A stretch of 9,667 nucleotides of DNA from Candidatus Gastranaerophilales bacterium (GCA_944323585.1 CALUTA010000049.1:1-9667), one strand, 5' to 3'; counted from the first letter of the stretch, positions 1 through 6,001 are shown. A program made the numbers and translations. The notes: generated by a model from the letters alone, not told the origin.

Positions 1-683
1 AGCCCTAAATCATCATAGATTTCTTCCTGTTTTGGAGGAACAGGAGATGTCCAGTCTTCTTTCATCCAGACAGTATCAGGTTTCAACCAGAGTGTATCCC
101 GTTGAATTATTGGCGGTTTTTCGATGAAAATAGTATCATGTATTGGCGGTTTTTCAAGATATATAGTATCGTAAACAATTATCGGCGGTTTTTCCTGATA
201 TATAGTATCGTGAACTATAATCGGCGGTTTTTCTATAATTATTGTATCCGGCGGCTGCGGTACAGGTTTTTCTATAATTACTGTATCAGGCGGCTGCGGT
301 ACAGGTTTTTCTATAATTACTGTATCAGGTGGTTGTGGTACAGGTTTTTCTATAATTACTGTATCCGGCGGTTGAGGAACAGGAACTTCCTGAATAATTG
401 TATCTGTCTTACCCGGAACCTCTTTTTCAATAATAATTATTTGAGGCGGTACAGGTGTTGGTTTCAGTTCTGACTTGGTAAATGTATCTGTCGGAATTTT
501 AAAATAATGATTGTGTTCTACATTATAAGATAATTTGTCACAACTGCCTGCAGTGGCAGAAAGTGCTGTTGCAAGCATTATTGCTTTTGTTGCCTTCATC
601 ATGCTGTTGTTTGATTTGTTCTTATTCTGAGCACCGAATCCGATAGGATTTGTATTGTAAGAATTTATTGAATTTATGCGCAT
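1..683 (-). CDS. Exported proline-rich repeat protein, C-terminus cut by window edge
   Basis: An open frame of 227 complete codons runs from an ATG at 683 off the left edge. A GGAGG sits 6 nt before the ATG, which fixes this start. Residues 1-33 are Asn/Ser/Lys-rich and include NPIGFGAQ. A short hydrophobic stretch (about 33-46) ends in ATAGSC, so Cys48 could be a lipidation site, although the -3 residue is Ala rather than the usual Leu. An internal Met28-Met29 would give a more ordinary lipoprotein signal peptide, but no ribosome site precedes it. After a spacer, residues from about 94 onward form a tandem repeat with core D-T-[VI]-I-I-E-K-P and proline-rich ends. The function is not recognised. 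Inference: a cell-surface or periplasmic protein in which the repeat is an extended spacer displaying a C-terminal domain that lies outside the window. The strong hairpin before it implies its own promoter, separate from recA. Confidence 0.8.
   Translation of the reverse strand, partial: MRINSINSYNTNPIGFGAQNKNKSNNSMMKATKAIMLATALSATAGSCDKLSYNVEHNHYFKIPTDTFTKSELKPTPVPPQIIIIEKEVPGKTDTIIQEVPVPQPPDTVIIEKPVPQPPDTVIIEKPVPQPPDTVIIEKPVPQPPDTIIIEKPPIIVHDTIYQEKPPIIVYDTIYLEKPPIHDTIFIEKPPIIQRDTLWLKPDTVWMKEDWTSPVPPKQEEIYDDLG
57..404 (-). repeat. Coding tandem repeat, mostly 39-nt (13-residue) units
   Basis: Ten units, each opening with Asp-Thr, start at 404, 365, 326, 287, 248, 209, 170, 137, 98 and 77 on the minus strand. 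Units 2-4 are D-T-V-I-I-E-K-P-V-P-Q-P-P and their first 27 nt are identical, with later differences only in the third bases of Pro/Gln codons. Units 5, 6 and 8 change the tail to P-P-I-I-[VQ]-x. Unit 7 is shortened to 11 residues, and units 9-10 to 7 residues (D-T-L-W-L-K-P, D-T-V-W-M-K-E). The gradient from near-identical to degenerate units suggests recent duplication in the middle of the array. Confidence 0.9.
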
Positions 684-729
684 TATATGCCTCCGCTTTT
701 CCTAATTTCTCGTACTCATATTAAATCGC

Positions 730-776
730 AAGATATATTTTTTTGCTAGGTAACTCCGGAAATCTTAATATATCTT
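730..776. promoter_or_regulatory. AT-rich inverted repeat upstream of the repeat-protein gene
   Basis: A 10-nt arm (AAGATATATT, 730-739) is perfectly matched by its reverse complement at 767-776, with a 27-nt spacer containing TCCGGA. It lies about 47 nt upstream of the minus-strand start at 683. It could be a binding site or a transcript structure. In sequence this AT-rich it may also be chance, and no convincing -35/-10 pair was found next to it. Confidence 0.25.
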
Positions 777-792
777 ATTATTTTTTATTTTA

Positions 793-830
793 ACTAAAAG
801 GCCGCCGGTAATATCCGGCGGCTTTTTAGT
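793..830. terminator. Bidirectional intrinsic terminator, 3' of recA
   Basis: A 16-bp stem (793-808 with 815-830, including one G-T pair at 800/823) has a GC-rich core, GCCGCCGG against CCGGCGGC, and a 6-nt loop. The outer stem is an A run on one side and a T run on the other, so it reads as a terminator on both strands. It starts 16 nt beyond the recA stop and ends recA transcription before the 683-1 gene. Confidence 0.85.
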
Positions 831-845
831 GTTAAAACCATAAAA

Positions 846-1871
846 TTATTGTTTTTCAAGTTTTTCTCTGACTAAAGTTTCAATCTGAGCCAGAATATCC
901 GGATTTTCAGTCAGAAAATCTCTTGCTTTGTCACGTCCCTGCCCGAGTTTTTCCTCATTAAAGCTGAACCAAGAACCGGCTTTTTTAACAATATCAAGAT
1001 TAACTGCAACATCAAGGATATTGCCGACTTTACAGATACCTTTGCCGAATATAATATCAAACTCAGCAGTTCTGAAAGGAGGTGCAACTTTATTTTTTAC
1101 AACTCTGACTCTTACATGGTTTCCGACATCCCCATCATCGCCCTTCACGCCTTCAGTACGCTTGATTTCCATACGAACTGATGCGTAATATTTCAAAGCA
1201 TTTCCGCCGGTTGTTGTTTCAGGGTTGCCGTACATAACACCGATTTTCATTCTCAACTGGTTGATAAAAATTACGGTTGTATTTGTTTTGCCGATTACAC
1301 CGGTTAATTTTCTTAACGCTTTACTCATCAAGCGGGCCTGCAAACCCATTTGCTGGTCTTCCATTGAACCTTCAATTTCAGCCTTTGGAACAAGAGCCGC
1401 AACCGAGTCAACGACAACAACATCAACAGCACCGGAGCGGACGAGTTCTTCGGTTATATCAAGCGCCTGTTCTCCAGTGTCAGGCTGTGAAATAAGAAGA
1501 TCATCAACCTTTACCCCTAAATTTCTTGCATATTCAGGATCAAGAGCATGCTCTGCATCAACAAATGCGGCAATTCCGCCTCTTTTCTGGCATTCTGCAA
1601 CTATATGCTGGGCAAGAGTTGTTTTACCGGAACTTTCAGGCCCGTATATTTCAATAATTCTGCCTCTCGGCACACCGCCGATTCCAAGCGCAACATCAAG
1701 CGCCAGTGAACCTGTAGGTATTGCTTCAACATTCACTGAAACTTTATCGCCCAGCTTCATTATTGAGCCTTTGCCGAAATCTTTTTCTATCTTTTCTATC
1801 GCAAGTTTTAGTGCCTTGCTTCTTTCATCAACATTCGATGTTGTTTCTGTTTCTTTTTCTTTTGTTGCCAT
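846..1871 (-). CDS. recA: Recombinase RecA
   Basis: The 341-residue protein matches bacterial RecA end to end. It forms ATP-dependent filaments on single-stranded DNA, carries out strand exchange and stimulates LexA-type self-cleavage. Visible motifs are Walker A GPESSGKTT (77-85), the catalytic glutamate in DAEHALDP (Glu107), Walker B VVVVDS (151-156), loop L1 around EGSMEDQQMG (167-176), the NQLR/MKIGVMYGNPETTTGG segment leading into loop L2 (204-223) and the C-terminal DNA-binding domain (from about 280). The C-terminus ends in REKLEKQ and lacks the acidic tail of Escherichia coli RecA. The ATG at 1871 is preceded by AGGGA five nt upstream. It is followed by a strong terminator and preceded by the terminator of the upstream gene, so it is probably transcribed alone. 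Confidence 0.98.
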   Translation of the reverse strand: MATKEKETETTSNVDERSKALKLAIEKIEKDFGKGSIMKLGDKVSVNVEAIPTGSLALDVALGIGGVPRGRIIEIYGPESSGKTTLAQHIVAECQKRGGIAAFVDAEHALDPEYARNLGVKVDDLLISQPDTGEQALDITEELVRSGAVDVVVVDSVAALVPKAEIEGSMEDQQMGLQARLMSKALRKLTGVIGKTNTTVIFINQLRMKIGVMYGNPETTTGGNALKYYASVRMEIKRTEGVKGDDGDVGNHVRVRVVKNKVAPPFRTAEFDIIFGKGICKVGNILDVAVNLDIVKKAGSWFSFNEEKLGQGRDKARDFLTENPDILAQIETLVREKLEKQ

Positions 1872-1891
1872 TGTATTCCCTAATCTTTTTT

Positions 1892-1902
1892 ATGTTGAAC
1901 AT
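1892..1902. promoter_or_regulatory. Small dyad upstream of recA, possible operator
   Basis: ATGTTGAACAT is a perfect 11-nt dyad (arms ATGTT/AACAT around one central base) centred 26 nt before the recA ATG. The position suits a repressor site such as LexA, but the sequence matches neither the Bacillus nor the E. coli LexA consensus well, and an 11-nt dyad can occur by chance. Confidence 0.25.
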
Positions 1903-1928
1903 TATTAGATAATTTGGTGTGCATAATT

Positions 1929-1954
1929 AAAAACACCGAATTATCGGCGTTTTT
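1929..1954 (-). terminator. Intrinsic terminator of the MerR-like gene
   Basis: On the minus strand an 11-bp stem (AAAAAC, a G-U pair, CCGA, paired with TCGG and GTTTTT) closes a 4-nt loop and ends in a T run. It begins 13 nt after the stop of the 1967-2488 gene. The G-U pair becomes an A-C mismatch on the plus strand, so it works best for the minus-strand transcript. Confidence 0.8.
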
Positions 1955-1966
1955 AATTAATAATGC

Positions 1967-2488
1967 TTATTCCCAAACATTTTTTTCTTTTTTTCTGTAC
2001 ATGCCAAACCCGACATGCTTGTAACAACCTAAATCATTCTTAAGTTGATAAATTTCTTTATTCAAATCAATAATTTTTTGACGCAATGTTTCGTTATCTG
2101 TTTTGCAGCGGATAAGTTCAACTACAACCTCATCCATGCCTTCAAGTTTTTCATCAATAACCTTTGCAATCCTGTCACTCAATTTGGTTTCCATTTCTTT
2201 GAGTGAAACAAGAATATTTTTTATTGCTGAAGATTGTTTCTGGGCTGCAGTTGCAGCGGCCGGAACAGGTGTCGATACTGTTATGGGGTTTGAAACACCT
2301 TTTTTAGCCTGCAATCTTCTTAAATTACGTACTTCTTCATAAGAAAAATAAGTTTGACCTTTTTTATCTTTCTTAGGTAAGATAGATGCACGTTTACAGA
2401 GTTCGACAATTTCCTTATTATCCGCATTCAATATAGCTCTAACCTGCTGCGGTGATAAAGTTTTTTCTTTAACCTCTTCTTTTAACAT
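1967..2488 (-). CDS. MerR-like HTH plus coiled-coil protein
   Basis: 173 residues. Residues about 10-60 (LSPQQVRAILN...ILPKKDKKGQTYFSYEEVRNLRRLQ) read as a MerR-type winged helix: a recognition helix, a turn, then a Y-F-[ST]-x-E-[ED]-V segment. An Ala/Pro linker (74-83) leads to a long charged helix (about 85-155) with heptad-like spacing, probably a dimerising coiled coil. The C-terminus GFGMYRKKEKNVWE is basic/aromatic. There are no effector-binding cysteines, so it is not a metal-sensing MerR. The layout resembles chromosome- or plasmid-binding MerR-fold proteins such as Bacillus RacA, but this is architectural analogy only. The ATG at 2488 follows GAGGG at 11 nt spacing, slightly long. 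It sits immediately upstream of recA in the same direction but is separated from it by a terminator. Confidence 0.85.
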   Translation of the reverse strand: MLKEEVKEKTLSPQQVRAILNADNKEIVELCKRASILPKKDKKGQTYFSYEEVRNLRRLQAKKGVSNPITVSTPVPAAATAAQKQSSAIKNILVSLKEMETKLSDRIAKVIDEKLEGMDEVVVELIRCKTDNETLRQKIIDLNKEIYQLKNDLGCYKHVGFGMYRKKEKNVWE

Positions 2489-2573
2489 ATTTATTTAATC
2501 CCTCAAATTTCCCAATTATATTTTATTTTATTCCAGCAAAAAAAACAAATTAATTTTATAATCTTGTAACATC

Positions 2574-2595
2574 ACTTAATAAAATTTTATTAAGT
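2574..2595. repeat. 22-nt perfect palindrome between divergent genes
   Basis: The arm ACTTAATAAAA at 2574-2584 is followed directly by its exact reverse complement at 2585-2595, with no spacer. It lies between the divergent starts at 2488 and 2676 and about 24 nt upstream of the -35 of the plus-strand promoter. A dimeric regulator site is the simplest reading. The flanks (TTGTAACA before, TTGTACA after) are also loosely symmetrical. Confidence 0.7.
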
Positions 2596-2618
2596 TTGTA
2601 CATTATAATTTTAAAAAC

Positions 2619-2648
2619 TTGCACATATCATATGTTTACTATTATAAT
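2619..2648 (+). promoter_or_regulatory. Sigma70-type promoter for the TonB_C gene cluster
   Basis: TTGCAC (2619-2624) and a perfect TATAAT (2643-2648) are 18 nt apart. The expected start at about 2655 would leave a leader of roughly 20 nt carrying GAGGG (2665-2669), six nt before the ATG at 2676. Confidence 0.6.
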
Positions 2649-2675
2649 GTTTATTGAAAAAGATGAGGGTTTAAT

Positions 2676-3425
2676 ATGAAAAAGAAATTATTAATTTTAG
2701 CAATGTGTTTATTCAGTGCAATGTCAGCTAACGCTGCAACCTGGCTCGCTGTAGATACTGGTGATCCGAACATCCAGCTCTTTATTGACAACGATTCGAT
2801 TAAATACATATCTACTGACAAATGTACTTATGCACTTTTATACAAAAAAGGCAATGAACCTGTTAAAGTTGTTTATGCAAAATCGGATTATTCAACAAAC
2901 AAAGTCGCAGTTATCCGTGTTGAAGACTATGACGAAGAAAAATATAATCCCGCTTATTACAGCAAACATTCAAGATCTTTCCTGAAAAATGCTGAAGAAA
3001 ACGGAATATTATTACCGGCTCACAACTATGCTCTGTCTACACACAGAGAAAAATTTGCACCGGCATATACAGAAAGCCTGTCTTCAACCCCGGGTGTCTA
3101 TGCCAGCGGTCCGAATTTTGCTAACGAAACATTTAAAGCTTACGTAGATGACATTAAAAATAAAATTTTATCCAATTGGACAACATCTATAAATACTGTC
3201 TACACAAATGTAAATATTATGTTGAGTATCAATCCTGACGGAAGCCTCAATGGCTACAGAATCCTTGAATCGTCTGCGGATGATAGAGGCAAAAGAGCTG
3301 CCGTTGCTGCAATTAAGCTGTCTACACCTTTCAATCCATTCCCGGATGGTGCGCTTTTAGATGCTGCAGCTATTAATATTCCTATTAAATTTGAACAAAA
3401 ATTCTTCAAAAAATACGTTAAATAA
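2676..3425 (+). CDS. Exported protein with TonB/TolA-like C domain (cluster gene 1)
   Basis: 249 residues. A Sec signal peptide (1-20, lysines then a hydrophobic core) ends in SANA before Ala21. Residues about 22-95 form a domain with W23, FIDNDSI (36-42) and V-x-DYDEEKY (82-90), also found in the next gene and reminiscent of small adhesin-E-like periplasmic domains. Residues about 153-243 are a TonB/TolA-type C domain: Y-V-D-D-I-x-x-K-I-L-S-N-W, then NPDGSL, ILESS, AVAAI and PFNPFP. No other membrane segment and no Pro/Lys-rich periplasm-spanning linker is present, so this is not a canonical TonB. If the signal is cleaved it is periplasmic. The role is unknown; a partner for an envelope protein is plausible. 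GAGGG lies six nt before the ATG. A terminator follows, so downstream genes may depend on readthrough or another start. Confidence 0.85.
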   Translation: MKKKLLILAMCLFSAMSANAATWLAVDTGDPNIQLFIDNDSIKYISTDKCTYALLYKKGNEPVKVVYAKSDYSTNKVAVIRVEDYDEEKYNPAYYSKHSRSFLKNAEENGILLPAHNYALSTHREKFAPAYTESLSSTPGVYASGPNFANETFKAYVDDIKNKILSNWTTSINTVYTNVNIMLSINPDGSLNGYRILESSADDRGKRAAVAAIKLSTPFNPFPDGALLDAAAINIPIKFEQKFFKKYVK

Positions 3426-3434
3426 TTTTTTCTT

Positions 3435-3473
3435 GAGAAATCATCAATTTAAACATTGATGATTTCTCTTTTT
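3435..3473 (+). terminator. Intrinsic terminator or attenuator between cluster genes 1 and 2
   Basis: A perfect 14-bp stem (3435-3448 with 3455-3468) with loop TTAAAC is followed by TTTTT. It begins 9 nt after the stop of gene 1 and only 30 nt lies between its end and the next start. Gene 2 therefore either relies on partial readthrough or on a start overlapping the hairpin (TTGATG at 3456 and TATAAA at 3480, spacer 18), which would leave almost no leader. The structure is clear; its regulatory meaning is inference. Confidence 0.85.
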
Positions 3474-3502
3474 GAATACTATAAACTTATGAGGAAAAGC
3501 TA

Positions 3503-4264
3503 ATGATTAAAAAAATAATCATAACATGCATGGTTTTATTATCTTTTAATTCAGTTGTTTTTGCCGCAGACTGGATTAGACTTAATATTACCAATACAGA
3601 AAAATACATTTACCTTGATCACGATTCAATTTCTAAAAACGAAAATAATCTTTATTATGTCGTAAGATTTAAAAATAAAGACGACAAAGAAAAGCTTGCT
3701 TTTATGAAATATAATATTAATGAAGACAAAATAGGCATTATTAAAGTTAAAGACTACAACAAAGACAAGTATGAATCTCCGGACAGCTGGCAGGAATCTT
3801 ATGCTTTTATGAAGAAAGTAGATGAAGATTCTTTCTTTAACAATATAAACAACTTTGTTAAAGATGACGAAATGGTTCAAAAACTCGTCACTACAAGACA
3901 ATTAAGAAAACAATCCACTGAAACGAATAACAGCGAACTTATTAAAAAATACTCTGAAAAATATCCACAGATGAAGGATTACATTATCTCTGTAGAAAAT
4001 AAAATCCGCCACAACTGGAAACTTCCTGTCACAAACAACGGCGGTGTCGCAAAAATTCAATTTAAAATCAACAGAGAAGGAAAGCTAATTTCCTGCGAAA
4101 TTAAACAAAGTTCCGGCTCAAAAGCAAATGATGACAGCGCAATCGCAGCAATAAAAAATACCGAGCCTTTTGAGGCTTTTCCTGCAAACGTAAATAAAGA
4201 TTTGAAAGAAATAAACATATTGATGACTTTTGATTATTACGTTCTGGATGTAAATAAAAAATAA
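3503..4264 (+). CDS. Exported protein with TonB/TolA-like C domain (cluster gene 2)
   Basis: 253 residues and a clear paralogue of gene 1. The signal peptide (1-21) ends in VVFA before Ala22-Asp-Trp. The N-domain shares W24, the IYLDHDSI segment (36-43) and V-K-DYNKDKY (82-90) with gene 1. A Lys/Glu/Ser-rich linker (about 125-155) leads to the TonB/TolA-like domain (about 158-246): Y-I-I-S-V-E-N-K-I-R-H-N-W-K-L-P, NREGKL, CEIKQSSGS, AIAAIK and EAFPANV. The protein is predicted periplasmic after signal cleavage. GAGG sits 8 nt before the ATG. It is 8 bp from gene 3 and its stop codon is part of that gene's ribosome site, so genes 2 and 3 are surely co-transcribed. Confidence 0.87.
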   Translation: MIKKIIITCMVLLSFNSVVFAADWIRLNITNTEKYIYLDHDSISKNENNLYYVVRFKNKDDKEKLAFMKYNINEDKIGIIKVKDYNKDKYESPDSWQESYAFMKKVDEDSFFNNINNFVKDDEMVQKLVTTRQLRKQSTETNNSELIKKYSEKYPQMKDYIISVENKIRHNWKLPVTNNGGVAKIQFKINREGKLISCEIKQSSGSKANDDSAIAAIKNTEPFEAFPANVNKDLKEINILMTFDYYVLDVNKK

Positions 4265-4272
4265 GGATTTTT

Positions 4273-4866
4273 ATGCTGAAAAAAATATTTATCATACTTT
4301 TTTTAAGCTTGTCTTTAAGCGGAAGAGTTTTTGCAGATGATTTAAGTCAATCAATGACAGCAATAAGTCCGCTGTTAGGTTCACCGGAAATGCAGGCTTA
4401 TTCGCTTGAAGTAGGTAAAAAAATTATCAAAAATTTTGACCTGCCGCAAACAAATGAAAATCTTGCGACTCTTGTGACTTTTACAGTTGACAAAAACGGA
4501 AAATTAATTGACTGTGAAATCACACAATCTTCCGGCAATCAGGCCTATGATAATCTGGTAATCAATGCTGTAAAACAATCTTCTCCGTATCCTGCGCCGG
4601 CTTTCAATGACGGAGAAGAACTCGGTGTTGTGCTGAACATGGATTTGAATGTTTTGAAACTGATTAAGATGCTTTCTGACAGTAATCTTGATCTGGACAT
4701 GGATTTTAATCTAGATTCATTATTTTCTCAGGAAGAACCCTCCATTCAAGAGGAAACACCCGCCGGCAAGCAACCACCTCAGTCAAAACCAAAAACTCAG
4801 CAGCGTCAGAATCAGTCAGGTAAAAAATTTATTAACCCTTATGAAATTGAAAAGAGCCTTGAATAA
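4273..4866 (+). CDS. Exported TonB/TolA-like C domain with charged C-terminal tail (cluster gene 3)
   Basis: 197 residues. The signal peptide (1-21) ends in RVFA before Asp22. The N-domain of genes 1 and 2 is absent; the TonB/TolA-like domain begins almost at once (about 40-128: A-Y-S-L-E-V-G-K-K-I-I-K-N-F-D-L-P, DKNGKL, CEITQSSGNQ, PYPAPAF). It is followed by an unusual extension: an acidic amphipathic stretch (about 135-151, alternating Asp/Leu/Asn) and a Pro/Gln/Lys-rich tail (about 155-185) ending FINPYEIEKSLE. In classical TonB the low-complexity part precedes the domain; here it follows it. The ribosome site AAGGA overlaps the previous stop (TAAGGA) with 5 nt to the ATG. The function is unknown; it is probably periplasmic and acts with gene 2. 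Confidence 0.87.
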   Translation: MLKKIFIILFLSLSLSGRVFADDLSQSMTAISPLLGSPEMQAYSLEVGKKIIKNFDLPQTNENLATLVTFTVDKNGKLIDCEITQSSGNQAYDNLVINAVKQSSPYPAPAFNDGEELGVVLNMDLNVLKLIKMLSDSNLDLDMDFNLDSLFSQEEPSIQEETPAGKQPPQSKPKTQQRQNQSGKKFINPYEIEKSLE

Positions 4867-4881
4867 TCAAGGCTCTTTTTT
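4850..4881. terminator. Bidirectional terminator overlapping the end of cluster gene 3
   Basis: A perfect 13-bp stem (4850-4862 with 4867-4879) has the 4-nt loop ATAA, in which TAA (4864-4866) is the stop codon of the preceding gene. The T run is TTTTTT (4876-4881) on the plus strand. On the minus strand the same stem ends in TTTT and serves the convergent rpmB gene. The last five codons (Glu-Lys-Ser-Leu-Glu) are thus part of the hairpin. Confidence 0.85.
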
Positions 4882-4903
4882 AAAATTTTGCGTAAGTAAA
4901 AAC

Positions 4904-5095
4904 TTAAACAGCTTTTTGTACTTTACCTGCTCTCAAACATGAAGTACAAACATTAATTCTCTTAGTCTGTCCGTTTACATTAACTTTTACAGACTGAAGG
5001 TTCGGCATCTGACGGTGCACGATTTGTTTATGAGAGAATGTTAATTTTGCTGCCTTTAAAGATTCTTTTCCGCATACATCACATTTTTTTGACAT
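4904..5095 (-). CDS. rpmB: 50S ribosomal protein bL28
   Basis: 63 residues, typical bL28 length and sequence: SKKCDVCGK at the start, then the S-H/R-Q-M-P-N-L-Q segment (21-34) and the C-terminal R-I-N-V-C-T-S-C-L-R-A-G-K. Two CxxC pairs (Cys5/Cys8 and Cys50/Cys53) make this the zinc-binding form of bL28; zinc-free paralogues in some bacteria lack these cysteines. It is a component of the large ribosomal subunit. The ATG at 5095 is preceded by AAGGA with about 9 nt spacing. The gene stands alone, convergent with the TonB_C cluster and divergent from ispD. Confidence 0.96.
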   Translation of the reverse strand: MSKKCDVCGKESLKAAKLTFSHKQIVHRQMPNLQSVKVNVNGQTKRINVCTSCLRAGKVQKAV

Positions 5096-5131
5096 AATAA
5101 ATTTTCCTTTTCTAGCTAGTTGTGTAACACT

Positions 5132-5159
5132 ATAATATATTAAAAATCAAATAAATCAA
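5132..5159 (-). promoter_or_regulatory. Candidate rpmB promoter
   Basis: On the minus strand TTGATT (5159-5154) and TATTAT (5137-5132) are 16 nt apart, about 37 nt before the rpmB start. The match is moderate and the region is very AT-rich. Confidence 0.35.
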
Positions 5160-5192
5160 GTGCCATGTTAAATTTAATTACGAAATCTTTTA

Positions 5193-5264
5193 TGGTAGAA
5201 TAGGCATGTGAAAAAGTTATTATTCTGGGCATACTTTTCTGTTCTTGCAAAAGCCCCGGAATAA
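5193..5264 (+). promoter_or_regulatory. Candidate ispD promoter and structured leader
   Basis: TGGTAGAAT (5193-5201) is an extended -10 with only a weak -35. Downstream, 5220-5229 can pair with 5255-5264 (10 bp including one G-U) around a 25-nt loop. A short GTG-started frame (5208-5264) would encode MKKLLFWAYFSVLAKAPE and ends in the right arm of the hairpin, 31 nt before ispD. Its ribosome site is weak (AGG, 3 nt away), so the peptide may not be made. It could be a leader ORF; chance is the alternative. Confidence 0.25.
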
Positions 5265-5295
5265 CCATCTGAATATAGTCTATCGGAGTTTCCTA

Positions 5296-5943
5296 ATGAA
5301 AATTAATGCAATAATCACTGCCGGAGGTACATCCTCAAGATTCGGAAATAAAAACAAATTGCTTGAAAAGGTTTACGGCAAAGAAATTATCAAATATACA
5401 ATTGACGCCTTTGAAACATCAGATGTTGATGAAATTGTTGTTTGTTCGCACATTTCCATAATGGATGAACTTAAACAACTTTTCAAAGACTATAAAAAAG
5501 TTGTTTTGACGGAAGGCGGCTCCACACGCCAGCAGTCGGTTTATAACGGGCTGAAGTTTTCAAAATGCGATTATGTCATAATTCACGACGGCGCCCGTCC
5601 GATGATTACAACGGATATTGTCAACCATTGTATCGAAATGGTTAAGGACATGAAAGCACTCACCGTTGCAACCAAAACAATCGACACGATTAAAGAAGTT
5701 GAAAACGGTAAAATTATCCGCACGATTGACAGAGCAAAACTTTATAATACACAGACCCCGCAGGCTTTTGAATACAGTATGATAAAACACGCTCATGACA
5801 CTCTTAAAGACCAGAATTTTACGGATGACGCCGGAATGCTCGAGGCTTTAGGAAAAACTGTTTATATTCTGGACGGAAGCTACAAAAATATCAAAATCAC
5901 AACCCAATTTGATATTGAAACAGCAAAAATATTCTTAAAATAA
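5296..5943 (+). CDS. ispD: 2-C-methyl-D-erythritol 4-phosphate cytidylyltransferase
   Basis: 215 residues. IspD couples CTP to MEP, the third step of the MEP isoprenoid pathway, in the cytoplasm. The nucleotide-binding N-terminus is ITAGGTSSRFG with Lys21 (7-21). Further family motifs are EGGSTRQQSVYNGL (73-86), IIHDGARP (95-102), RTIDRAKLYNTQTPQAF (142-158), FTDDAGMLEALG (175-186) and NIKITT (198-203). Arg15, Lys21 and Lys200 line up with residues important in E. coli IspD (inference from motif position). The ATG at 5296 has GGAG seven nt upstream; an in-frame TTG at 5245 would add 17 unconserved residues and is unlikely. The related ribitol-phosphate cytidylyltransferase TarI is the main alternative, but no teichoic-acid genes are nearby. 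Confidence 0.88.
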   Translation: MKINAIITAGGTSSRFGNKNKLLEKVYGKEIIKYTIDAFETSDVDEIVVCSHISIMDELKQLFKDYKKVVLTEGGSTRQQSVYNGLKFSKCDYVIIHDGARPMITTDIVNHCIEMVKDMKALTVATKTIDTIKEVENGKIIRTIDRAKLYNTQTPQAFEYSMIKHAHDTLKDQNFTDDAGMLEALGKTVYILDGSYKNIKITTQFDIETAKIFLK

Positions 5944-6001
5944 TTATCCATGGCGCTAAGGCGGCTATAATTTTGAATTTTCGCACAGGCTTTTTCCGAC
6001 A

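Noticed and set aside
102..473. Plus-strand frame with Tyr/Arg/Phe-rich repeats
   Set aside because: It is the antisense shadow of the 39-nt repeat in the minus-strand gene. Its repetition follows from that array and it has no ribosome site.
1225..1908. 227-residue plus-strand frame opposite recA
   Set aside because: Antisense shadow of a highly conserved recA; biased Ser/Thr/Ile composition.
2676..4866. Canonical TonB-ExbB-ExbD system
   Set aside because: No ExbB or ExbD gene is present, and the proteins lack the uncleaved anchor and long Pro-rich linker before the domain.
5245..5295. 17-residue N-terminal extension of IspD from a TTG
   Set aside because: The ATG at 5296 has GGAG seven nt upstream and begins exactly where the IspD family begins.
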